From: Azoarcus sp.
GTDB lineage: Bacteria; Pseudomonadota; Gammaproteobacteria; Burkholderiales; Rhodocyclaceae
Assembly (NCBI GenBank): GCA_031282905.1
Contig: JAITCV010000257.1
Coordinates: 1 to 8,464, forward strand
Direction: 5' to 3'
DNA: 8,464 nt
Part shown: one piece after another, positions 1 to 5,198 of the stretch
Numbering within the stretch: position 1 is the first letter of the stretch
Layout of the letters: each line of letters starts with the position of its first letter
The notes under the pieces: generated by a model
Database searches by the model: none
The model's input: only the letters and a program-made list of their open reading frames with translations
Told to the model about the DNA's origin: nothing
Made by a program: the position numbers and the translations under genes

Positions 1-307
1 CGATGATCACGCCGTCGCGGGTCTCCGTTTGACTGTCGACATGCGCTTGCAGGACGTGGAGGACTTGTTCTTCGCCAGCGGGTTCGAGGACGAAGCGCCG
101 GGGAGCGGCCACGGCGCGGTCAAGGCTGACGTGGCGGGTGCTGGTTGCGGCGCGCGCTACGCTGGGTTCCGCGCGGCGGATCGGTTGACTTTGAGTCGCG
201 CCGGTATCATGGGGTGGGTTGGACGGGGGGGGGGGGGGAGAAGAACCGGCCATGGCCGTGTTCGAGGCCAGGAGGAGGCAAGAGAGGAGAAACGATGCTT
301 TAGTCAT
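1..307 (-). CDS. N-terminus of a secreted protein with a poly-C tract (partial)
   Basis: The 102 codons seen read without a stop from the ATG at 307 to the window's left edge, and the 3' end lies outside. The product starts with a convincing Sec signal peptide: MTK, a hydrophobic core SFLLSCLLLA, then NTAMA with likely cleavage after Ala20. A Ser/Pro-rich segment (SSPPPPPSNPP, residues 22-32) follows, then a polar region containing FVLEPAGEEQVLHVL (residues 72-86). The proline run is encoded by 14 consecutive C. Reading through this run is what joins the signal peptide in frame to the downstream coding-looking sequence, whose third positions are mostly G or C. A weak GAG lies about 7 bases before the start. 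The start is 87 bases downstream of the four-cysteine gene's stop on the same strand, so the two may be co-transcribed. I do not recognise the family. Confidence 0.72.
   Translation of the reverse strand, partial: MTKASFLLSCLLLASNTAMAGSSPPPPPSNPPHDTGATQSQPIRRAEPSVARAATSTRHVSLDRAVAAPRRFVLEPAGEEQVLHVLQAHVDSQTETRDGVII
225..238. repeat. 14-base homopolymer (poly-G on +, poly-C in the coding strand)
   Basis: There are fourteen uninterrupted G on the plus strand, inside the coding sequence of the partial minus-strand gene at codons 25-29, just after the signal peptide. Losing or gaining one base would run into a stop: TGA at 209-207 in one shifted frame and TAG at 159-157 in the other. This is the usual layout of a slipped-strand contingency tract. 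Confidence 0.85.
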
Positions 308-355
308 GGTTTTGCTCGATTTGCGGTTGCGGGAACGGCGGGTGAAAAGCCGCGT

Positions 356-390
356 GGGGGGGTCGGGAGTTGGGGGTGGGGGCGGGTGGG
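356..390 (+). other. Candidate G-quadruplex tract
   Basis: In the 87-base gap between two minus-strand genes, the plus strand holds six G-runs of at least three (7, 3, 5, 5, 3 and 3 G), separated by loops of one to three bases. This satisfies the usual four-run G-quadruplex pattern with short loops. The transcribed RNA would be C-rich, so any quadruplex would form in the DNA template strand and not in the mRNA. Function is unknown. Confidence 0.55.
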
Positions 391-394
391 ACGC

Positions 395-874
395 TCAATC
401 GATCTGGCAGTTCTGCACCACGGTGCCGTCGGAGAGCAGGCAGGAGTGATCGCTTTCGTCATAGAGGGCGACCTGGCCGTCTTCCTTGGTCGAGAAGCAG
501 TAGCCGAAGAAGGTGGCGGAGCCGACCTGGCGCGTCGCGCCGCTTTCCCGGCCCACCAGGGCGAAGCTCTTGATCCGCTGTTGCGAATACAGGGTGTAGG
601 CGAACATCGCCGCGTCGGCGTGGATGCGGTCGGAATAGTCGAAGCTGACGTTGCCCTCGGTCATGGCGAGATCGGTGAACCCGGATTCGACATCGAGCAC
701 GATTTCGAACACGTCGCAGTTGCGCCCGACGAGTCTTTTGGCTTCGCCGGTCTTAATCGGATGGTCATAGAAATAAATCGCGTCGCGCAAGCTCATGGTC
801 TGGGTTTGCGCCCAGGCGGGAGAACCGCCAATGGCAAGCAGGCTGGCGGCGAGGAGAAGGGCGGGTTTTTTCAT
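395..874 (-). CDS. Small secreted four-cysteine protein, unknown function
   Basis: This is a 159-residue protein. The start at 874 is supported by GGAG 7 bases upstream and by a textbook signal peptide: MKK, a hydrophobic core, then SPAWA with cleavage before QTQT around residue 22. The mature part of about 137 residues has four cysteines (53, 126, 145 and 156), enough for two disulfides, which fits folding in the periplasm or outside the cell. The sequence alternates polar and hydrophobic stretches (VFEIVLDVESG, IKSFALVGR, VGSATFFGYCF), suggesting a mostly beta fold. It shows no lipobox and no second membrane segment. It follows the OmpA-family gene on the same strand after 195 bases that hold a hairpin and a large palindrome, so co-transcription may be attenuated. 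I do not recognise the family and assign no function. Confidence 0.8.
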   Translation of the reverse strand: MKKPALLLAASLLAIGGSPAWAQTQTMSLRDAIYFYDHPIKTGEAKRLVGRNCDVFEIVLDVESGFTDLAMTEGNVSFDYSDRIHADAAMFAYTLYSQQRIKSFALVGRESGATRQVGSATFFGYCFSTKEDGQVALYDESDHSCLLSDGTVVQNCQID

Positions 875-925
875 GCGGAAACTCCTTGGTCAGAAAACAG
901 CGGGTCGGGAAACAGCTCGAACAAG

Positions 926-942
926 CGGCGGCAAAGCCGCCG
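926..942. other. Short perfect GC-rich hairpin
   Basis: A 7-bp perfect stem (CGGCGGC/GCCGCCG) closes a 3-base loop upstream of the four-cysteine gene and downstream of the OmpA-family gene. No proper T-tract follows on either strand, so it is at best a weak terminator or an mRNA-stability hairpin. Confidence 0.4.
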
Positions 943-976
943 AAAACACACAAAGGCAGGCAGAGACTGCCGGTGA

Positions 977-1056
977 CTGGATTGCCACGGCGCTCGCGCC
1001 TCGCAATGACGGCCCGATACGTCATTGCGAGGTCGCGGGGGCCCCGTGGCATCCAG
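977..1056. repeat. Long imperfect palindrome, REP/MITE-like dispersed repeat
   Basis: The left arm (977-1011) runs from CTGGATTGCCACGG to CTCGCAATGACG. The right arm (1020-1056) starts CGTCATTGCGAGG and ends CCCCGTGGCATCCAG. The arms are near reverse complements across about 35 bases, with an 8-base spacer (1012-1019). The core CGTCATTGCGAGG with an outer GGATTGCC/GGCATCC end resembles a short non-coding repeat that I recall as widespread in proteobacterial genomes. A half copy occurs at 3331-3359. It begins 14 bases after the OmpA-family stop and could fold in RNA as a long hairpin that ends or attenuates transcription. Confidence 0.7.
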
Positions 1057-1069
1057 CGCCTGACCATCG

Positions 1070-1774
1070 TCAGCCCTCGACGATGATGCGCACACGGCGG
1101 TTGATGGCGTCTTGCGGGTTGGCGGGGTCGGCGGGTTCGCGCGCGCCCTTGCCGACGGCATGGATGTCACGCCCGCCGCCGAAACGTGAAGACAGGTAGT
1201 TGCGCGCGCTCTCGGCACGGCGGCGGGATAGATCCTGGTTGTAGGCGGCATTGCCGACGGCGTCGGTGTGGCCCTCCAGGGTGACGCGCCTGACGTAGTC
1301 CAGTTGCTCGGAATCGAGCGCCGCGCCAAGCTGGTCGAGCACGTCCATGCCTTCACGGGTCAGGCGGTCGGAATCGAAGGCGAAGATGATCTGCAAGTCG
1401 AGCTTGCGCGCGGTGGAGCCAGGTGACGGTGAAGACGCGGGTGAAGATGCCGGTGAAGATGCCGGTGAAGATGCCGGCGGCGGCGCGGATGCCGACGCTT
1501 CCCCGGAGGCGGCGCTGGCCGCCGCGGTCGCGCTCGCGTTTGCGTTGAGCGACAGGCCGCGCCGACGCAGGACGCGGCGGCCGGGTTCATCCCCGCCGCC
1601 CGTGGCTTCGTGGTCCACGGGCGGGGCGGAAAGAGCTTCGAGGATTTGCTCCTTGCTGGGCTTGCCGCGCAATAATATGACATCATCCTCGGCAAGCGCC
1701 GTCAGCGGCAGCGCGCACGCGAGCGCGACGCAAAGCAGTTTCGGGAACTTCGGGAGTTGTTTCTGAGCAGACAT
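1070..1774 (-). CDS. OmpA-family peptidoglycan-binding outer-membrane protein
   Basis: This is a 234-residue protein. I start it at 1774 because AGGAG lies 7 bases upstream and a signal peptide follows (LLCVALACALPLTALA, cleaved near residue 28); the open frame extends further upstream but lacks these. Residues 30-50 (VILLRGKPSKEQILEAL) resemble the pre-domain segment of many OmpA-like proteins. Residues about 75-120 form an Ala/Ser/Pro linker with PASS repeats. Residues 125-234 are an OmpA C-terminal domain: FAFDSDRL, then GHTDAVG with Asp171, N..LS.RRA with Arg186, and NRRVRI near the end. Asp171 and Arg186 match the pair known to hold meso-diaminopimelate of peptidoglycan in this family. 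There is no N-terminal eight-strand barrel, so it is probably a periplasmic or lipid-free peptidoglycan tether. It lies 90 bases downstream of the beta-barrel gene on the same strand, which suggests an operon. Confidence 0.92.
   Translation of the reverse strand: MSAQKQLPKFPKLLCVALACALPLTALAEDDVILLRGKPSKEQILEALSAPPVDHEATGGGDEPGRRVLRRRGLSLNANASATAAASAASGEASASAPPPASSPASSPASSPASSPSPGSTARKLDLQIIFAFDSDRLTREGMDVLDQLGAALDSEQLDYVRRVTLEGHTDAVGNAAYNQDLSRRRAESARNYLSSRFGGGRDIHAVGKGAREPADPANPQDAINRRVRIIVEG
1428..1475. repeat. Four 12-bp tandem repeats coding for PASS
   Basis: GGTGAAGATGCC occurs three times exactly (1440-1451, 1452-1463, 1464-1475), preceded by one imperfect copy (1428-1439). On the minus strand it encodes the PASS repeats of the OmpA-family protein's linker. 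The unit is a multiple of three, so copy-number change would alter linker length without breaking the frame. Confidence 0.9.
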
Positions 1775-1864
1775 CGGATTTCTCCTGGAAGGGTTGCCAA
1801 ACATCTTTGAGTTGCCGCGCCACGCCATCCGGTTCAATGGATTTGGGCTTGGATTGCAATCGGG

Positions 1865-3103
1865 TCAGAACCAGTAGCCCACGTTCAGGTAGAGGGATTT
1901 CACGTCGCGCCCTTGCAGATACCTCAACCCGGCGCGCAAGTTGGAGCGCGCGGAGGCGAGGCTGCGGTTGTTGCCCAGGGTCACGCCGATTTCCTGGGTG
2001 TTATCCACGTAGATGTTGGAACCCTGATAGCGCGTGTCGATGATGGAATATTCGATGGACATTGAACGTCCGCCGATGGAAATCGGCTGCGAGAGCAGGA
2101 CGCCATTGCGCAGCACGGTGCTCCGGACGCCCGGGTCGACCGAGTAATCGCCGACCTTGAGCTTGCTCGTCTGGTAGAAGCCCACCATGTTGCCGATGGC
2201 CAGGTCGAAGCCATCGAAGCGCATCACGTAGTTGCTGCTGACCGAGACGCCGCTCAACGCGGCGGCGGTGGCGAGGTCTTCCGAGCCGGAAAAGCCGTAG
2301 CGCAGCGCGGGGGTGATCGTCCAGACGCGGTTGAGCGGCAGGCGGTAGGCGACGCCGAAACTGCCGGTATAGGATTTCGCGCCATCGGTTTCGATGATGG
2401 TGAGCGGCAGGCTGAACACCAGTTGGCGGCGCGGGTCGATGTCATTGCGGATGGTGTAGGACAAGGGCAGGACGACGGATTTCGAATCGCGCCCGTCGAT
2501 CCGGGTGGAGCCAAACCCCAGCCCCATGCCGAACTGGTTGCCGGCCGGTCCGTCCGCGCTGTCCGGCAGGGTGTCTACGCCGTTGCCGAAATCGGTCTCC
2601 ACCGTGCCCGGCAGCAGCCCGCCGGGACCGGTGATCGGGTTGTTGGCGGTGTGGGCGATCTGGTATTCGAGGATGTCGTCGATGATGCCGGAGTGTTTGA
2701 GGTAATGCTCCAGTTGATCGACCGAATCGTCACGGTCATGGCCGAGGAAGACTTGATGGACGCCCAGGCGCGGGATGAAGAAATTCAGTTGCGCGCCGCT
2801 GCCTGTCTGTCCGGCGTTGGGAAATTCGAGGGCAATGGGCAACGAGTTGAAGTTGATGTTCAGCGCGGCGATTTCGCTCCCGGTGTAGTTCGAGCGGATC
2901 TTGCCCAGGGCGTTGGTTTCGAGGCCATCGATCAGATCCTGGGCGGTATCGAATTTTTCCCTGCCGCAAGTGCCCGCCACATCCAGGCTCAGGCTGAAAT
3001 TCGACTTGGTCGAATTCACGCAGTTCTGGGCCAGTGCGTTTCCCGCTCCGGCAAGCAGGACCAGCGTGACCAAGGCGTTTCGGATCGGCTGCATACGCTT
3101 CAT
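1865..3103 (-). CDS. Outer-membrane beta-barrel protein, unknown function
   Basis: This is a 412-residue protein. I chose the ATG at 3103 because GGAG lies 6 bases upstream and the signal peptide then reads MKRMQ, IRNALVTLVLLAGAG, NALA, with cleavage before QNC (about residue 25). The ATG 12 bases further upstream has no good ribosome site. The mature N-terminus has two cysteines (NC and GTC, about 17 residues apart) and a mixed globular region (DTAQDLIDGLETNAL, LNFFIPRLGVHQVFLGHDRD, DQLEHYLKHSGIIDDIL). From about residue 180 the sequence becomes amphipathic beta (VVLPLSYTIR, LVFSLPLTII, YVMRFDGFDLAIGNMV). It ends YLNVGYWF, the terminal aromatic signature recognised by the BAM machinery. It may belong to the solitary autotransporter-like barrel proteins, but I cannot confirm that. 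It heads the minus-strand gene set and is divergent from the curlin-like operon. Confidence 0.82.
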   Translation of the reverse strand: MKRMQPIRNALVTLVLLAGAGNALAQNCVNSTKSNFSLSLDVAGTCGREKFDTAQDLIDGLETNALGKIRSNYTGSEIAALNINFNSLPIALEFPNAGQTGSGAQLNFFIPRLGVHQVFLGHDRDDSVDQLEHYLKHSGIIDDILEYQIAHTANNPITGPGGLLPGTVETDFGNGVDTLPDSADGPAGNQFGMGLGFGSTRIDGRDSKSVVLPLSYTIRNDIDPRRQLVFSLPLTIIETDGAKSYTGSFGVAYRLPLNRVWTITPALRYGFSGSEDLATAAALSGVSVSSNYVMRFDGFDLAIGNMVGFYQTSKLKVGDYSVDPGVRSTVLRNGVLLSQPISIGGRSMSIEYSIIDTRYQGSNIYVDNTQEIGVTLGNNRSLASARSNLRAGLRYLQGRDVKSLYLNVGYWF

Positions 3104-3267
3104 TTGATTCTCCATGTGGGTGTGCCGCGCGGGCGGCGCTGTCAAGTTGTGGAATACAACAATGGGTAAGTTGCCTGTTCCTCCGCATCGGTTCACTCCC
3201 GCGCGCAAAAAAATTCGGGCGGAACGCGGACGGGACGCTGTTTTTGCTTGGCGATGCGCATCGTGGG

Positions 3268-3301
3268 GGTGGAATGTCGGATTACGCTGCGCTCATCCAC
3301 C
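3268..3301. repeat. Palindromic dispersed-repeat-like element
   Basis: A GGTGGA/TCCACC inverted pair (3268-3273 and 3296-3301) encloses TGTCGGATTACGCTGCGC. This core resembles a short interspersed repeat that I recall from many proteobacterial intergenic regions. Only one copy is present in the window, so the family assignment rests on recognition. Confidence 0.5.
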
Positions 3302-3330
3302 TGCAAAACCGACATCACCTCCCCCCGCCT

Positions 3331-3359
3331 CGTCATTGCGAGGCGCGTAGCCGCCGTGG
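3331..3359. repeat. Half copy of the 977-1056 repeat
   Basis: CGTCATTGCGAGG is identical to the start of the right arm of the palindrome at 977-1056. It is followed by a diverged GC-rich middle and CCGTGG, matching that arm's order. The complementary left arm is absent, so this is a partial copy. Confidence 0.65.
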
Positions 3360-3387
3360 TTTTTCCACACATCGATATGCGACCGCC

Positions 3388-3434
3388 GGGAGCGCGGGCA
3401 TCTTGCCCGCGGCGGGCGGGACGCCCGCGCTCCC
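3388..3434. repeat. Perfect-armed palindrome (12-bp arms)
   Basis: GGGAGCGCGGGC (3388-3399) and its exact reverse complement GCCCGCGCTCCC (3423-3434) flank a GC-rich centre. The centre holds a nested hairpin from GCCCGC and GGCGGGC and begins ATCTTGCCCGC. The layout matches a widespread GGGAGC...GCTCCC interspersed repeat of bacterial genomes. No T-tract follows, so it is probably not an intrinsic terminator. Confidence 0.65.
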
Positions 3435-3675
3435 AGAAAATCGCTCGTTGCGAGTCGTTGCGAAGTGCCGGGGTTTTTCCAGGCCGGGGCGGGTCTTCAG
3501 TGATTGGGTTTCCCAGCCAGCGGCGACTGGCGAATCGTGGCGCATGTTTTTTTTGTGTCGGTCGTTGTACCGCCGGGCGCGGGCGGGCAACTCATGGACG
3601 TATGCCTCACGTTCCAAAACCGCCGTTCGCGGCAAACCTGTTGCAACTCAACCAGTCACTCACGGAGCACAAGCA

Positions 3676-4695
3676 ATGAAACCAACGCAAAAAACCCTGA
3701 TCGCCGCCGTCCTGCTGGCGCTTTTTTCCAGCGTGGCGATGGCGCAGTCCAAGTCCAACGTCACGGTTCAGGATTTGAATCAAAATCAGACCGGCAGCAA
3801 CAATGCCCAGGAACTTGACCTGGGCAACGCCAAGGATGGCGGTAAAAGCAATGTCAGGATCGATCAACTGAATCAGTCGCAAGGCGGGGATGGCAATCGA
3901 CAAGAATTGTCCATCGGCAACGCGAGCGGCAAGAACAGCCAATCCAATGTCCGCATCCAGACCCTCAATCAGAACCAAAGCGGTACCAACAACACCCAGA
4001 AGGCATCGATCGGCGACGCCAGCGGCGGCGGCAAGAGCGATGTGACGATCAACAACGCCAACCAGAGCCAGACGGGAGGCGACGGAAACAGGCAATATCT
4101 GGAGGTCGGCAAGGCCAGTGGTCCCAATGGCCGCTCGGAAGTCGACATCCAGAATCTGCGCCAGGCCCAAACCGGGGGACGGGACAATGTCCAGGCCCTG
4201 AGTGTGGGTGAAGCCTCCAATGGCAAGAGTGATGTCAGTGTCCAAAACCTGGAGCAAAGACAATTGGGCGGCAACGGAAACCGCCAGAATCTGACCGTGG
4301 GCAAGAGTTCCAATGGCGGCGAATCCAGAGTCAACATCCAGAACATCAATCAAACCCAGGCAGGCGGAGACGGCAACAGCCAAAGTGCTTCCATCGGCAG
4401 TGCCAGCAATGGGGGCAAGAGCAATGTTTCGCTCAAGAACGTCAACCAGACGCAAACCGGAACGGGTAACACGCAGGATTTGCACGTGGGTGACGCTACC
4501 GGCAAAGGCTCCGTGGCCACCGTGACGGGCGGCGATATCAATCAACGGCAATCGGGTACGGGCAATACGCAGAAACTGAACATTGGCAGCGCAAGCGGCG
4601 GTGGCCAGTCCAATGTCCATATCGGTGGCAGCGTCAACCAGACCCAGGGCGGTACCGGCAATTCCCAAAAAGCCAATATCGGCAATGCCAATTGA
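3676..4695 (+). CDS. Curlin-like long-repeat secreted protein, putative amyloid subunit
   Basis: This is a 339-residue protein with GGAG 8 bases before the ATG. The signal peptide (MKPTQKTLIAAVLLALFSSVAMA) is cleaved before Gln24. The rest is ten repeats of 28-33 residues (27-339), each with S-[ND]-V-x-[IV] opening a first strand, N-Q-x-Q-x-G-x-x-N-x-Q at the turn, and [IVL]-G-x-A-S closing a second strand. The turn motif Q-x-G-x-x-N and the regular Gln/Asn ladder match the logic of curlin repeats in CsgA, which stack as strand-loop-strand units into an extracellular amyloid; here the unit is about 31 residues instead of about 22. It has no cysteine and almost no aromatic residue. There is no separate N-terminal targeting segment like CsgA's N22; repeats start at once. 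It heads an operon containing a CsgG-like pore gene. It is probably the major fibre subunit, but a non-amyloid beta-solenoid adhesin is possible. Confidence 0.85.
   Translation: MKPTQKTLIAAVLLALFSSVAMAQSKSNVTVQDLNQNQTGSNNAQELDLGNAKDGGKSNVRIDQLNQSQGGDGNRQELSIGNASGKNSQSNVRIQTLNQNQSGTNNTQKASIGDASGGGKSDVTINNANQSQTGGDGNRQYLEVGKASGPNGRSEVDIQNLRQAQTGGRDNVQALSVGEASNGKSDVSVQNLEQRQLGGNGNRQNLTVGKSSNGGESRVNIQNINQTQAGGDGNSQSASIGSASNGGKSNVSLKNVNQTQTGTGNTQDLHVGDATGKGSVATVTGGDINQRQSGTGNTQKLNIGSASGGGQSNVHIGGSVNQTQGGTGNSQKANIGNAN
3754..4692 (+). repeat. Ten protein-level tandem repeats of about 31 codons
   Basis: Repeat lengths in residues, in order, are 31, 32, 31, 33, 31, 32, 32, 31, 32 and 28. Gln, Asn and Gly positions in the turn are kept while strand residues vary. 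At the DNA level the copies have diverged considerably, so the array is old and held by selection on the protein. Confidence 0.88.
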
Positions 4696-4713
4696 CCATC
4701 CCTGAAACCCCGG

Positions 4714-4739
4714 ACGGGGCGGGCGCAAGCCGACCCCGT
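4714..4739 (+). other. Stem-loop after the first curlin-like gene, GNRA-type loop
   Basis: ACGGGG (4714-4719) pairs with CCCCGT (4734-4739). A two-by-two internal loop (CG/GA) separates this from a GGC/GCC stem closing a GCAA tetraloop (4725-4728). It sits 18 bases after the stop and lacks a T-tract. A stable hairpin here could protect the subunit mRNA's 3' end or reduce read-through, giving more subunit than pore. That role is inferred. Confidence 0.5.
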
Positions 4740-4762
4740 TCGATTTCACCGGAAATGCCATC

Positions 4763-5119
4763 ATGTCCTTCGCTTTTCGATTTCCCCGGCGCGTGACGGC
4801 CGCGCTTGCGGTGGTGGCCGTGGCGACCCTGTCCGCCGCGACCGCCGTCCAGGCCGCCGACGCCAACGTCCCCAGTCCGGAATTCAATCTCGAACCGGAA
4901 CTGGCGGCCAAGCTTTTCAAGGAAAGAGCGCGGCAGAAGACCACCGACGGCGCGACGGCGGAAGATTACGGCGCGACTTCCGGCAATGATCCCTGCGGCA
5001 ATGTCGTGATCAACAGCAACAACCAGGCCAAGAGCAACAGCGGCATCGGCGGCATGTTCGGCAAGGAGAGCGTCACCATCATCACCGGGCCGGTGATCAA
5101 CGCCGCCAATTGCAAATGA
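4763..5119 (+). CDS. Small secreted two-cysteine protein with a degenerate curlin-like repeat
   Basis: This is a 118-residue protein with GGAA about 8 bases before the ATG. The signal peptide (RRVTAALAVVAVATLSAATAVQA) is cleaved after about residue 31. Residues 32-75 are polar and charged (EFNLEPELAAKLFKERARQ is probably helical). Residues 78-118 are framed by two cysteines (78 and 117) and read NVVINSNNQ, a glycine-rich turn, then SVTIITGPVINA. These halves resemble the strands of the upstream protein's repeats (such as DVTINNANQ and VATVTGGDINQ), which suggests one degenerate curlin-like unit closed by a disulfide. It lies 67 bases after the repeat protein and 79 bases before the CsgG-like gene. 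Possible roles are a nucleator or minor subunit (a CsgB-like job) or a secretion accessory factor. It does not look like CsgE or CsgF, and its family is not recognised. Confidence 0.78.
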   Translation: MSFAFRFPRRVTAALAVVAVATLSAATAVQAADANVPSPEFNLEPELAAKLFKERARQKTTDGATAEDYGATSGNDPCGNVVINSNNQAKSNSGIGGMFGKESVTIITGPVINAANCK

Positions 5120-5147
5120 CTGCGGCAAATGACCTGCGGCAAATGAC
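5120..5147 (+). repeat. Two 14-bp direct repeats after a stop codon
   Basis: CTGCGGCAAATGAC occurs twice without interruption (5120-5133, 5134-5147). It is preceded by a partial copy, TTGCAAATGA, that contains the stop codon of the 118-residue protein's gene. This looks like a recent local duplication of the gene's 3' end. Confidence 0.85.
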
Positions 5148-5198
5148 CCGGACAGGCATTTTTCCCCTCGTATTGTTTTTTCCACTGGATCGATTCCG

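Larger units (their letters stand above)
3104..3675. other. Divergent intergenic region with stacked repeats
   Basis: These 572 bases separate the beta-barrel gene (minus) from the first curlin-like gene (plus) and must hold promoters for both. I see no gene in it: the plus-strand open frames entering from here lack a ribosome site and a signal peptide. It contains three palindromic or repeat-like elements (3268-3301, 3331-3359, 3388-3434), a tandem 10-base near-repeat TCGTTGCGAG/TCGTTGCGAA (3445-3464), a GCCAG/CTGGC inverted pair around 3515-3530, eight T (3547-3554) and an 8-base palindrome GTTGCAAC (3640-3647). No convincing sigma-70 promoter pair could be assigned on either strand. The plus-strand gene's ribosome site is GGAG at 3664-3667. 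Confidence 0.7.

Noticed and set aside
29..976. Long plus-strand open frame of 315 codons
   Set aside because: It lies antisense to the partial secreted gene and the four-cysteine gene, has no signal peptide or ribosome site, and gives a Gly/Arg-rich translation typical of a shadow frame in GC-rich DNA.
3140..3145. TTGACA on the minus strand upstream of the beta-barrel gene, as a -35 box
   Set aside because: At the expected distance there is only GC-rich sequence with no acceptable -10 box, so no promoter is called.
2423..3169. Plus-strand open frame of 248 codons opposite the beta-barrel gene
   Set aside because: No ribosome site or signal is present. The minus-strand frame has both, plus the C-terminal barrel signature.
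3388..3434. Strong palindrome as an intrinsic terminator
   Set aside because: No T-tract follows on either strand, and the form matches a dispersed repeat better.
3754..4692. Regular spacing suggestive of a CRISPR or satellite array
   Set aside because: The repeats are diverged at DNA level, in frame, and explained by the protein's 31-residue repeat. There are no identical direct repeats with unique spacers.
3607..4944. Minus-strand open frame of 445 codons opposite the first repeat protein
   Set aside because: The periodic repeats keep the antisense frame free of stops. It has no ribosome site, and the plus-strand frame has a signal peptide and a coherent repeat.
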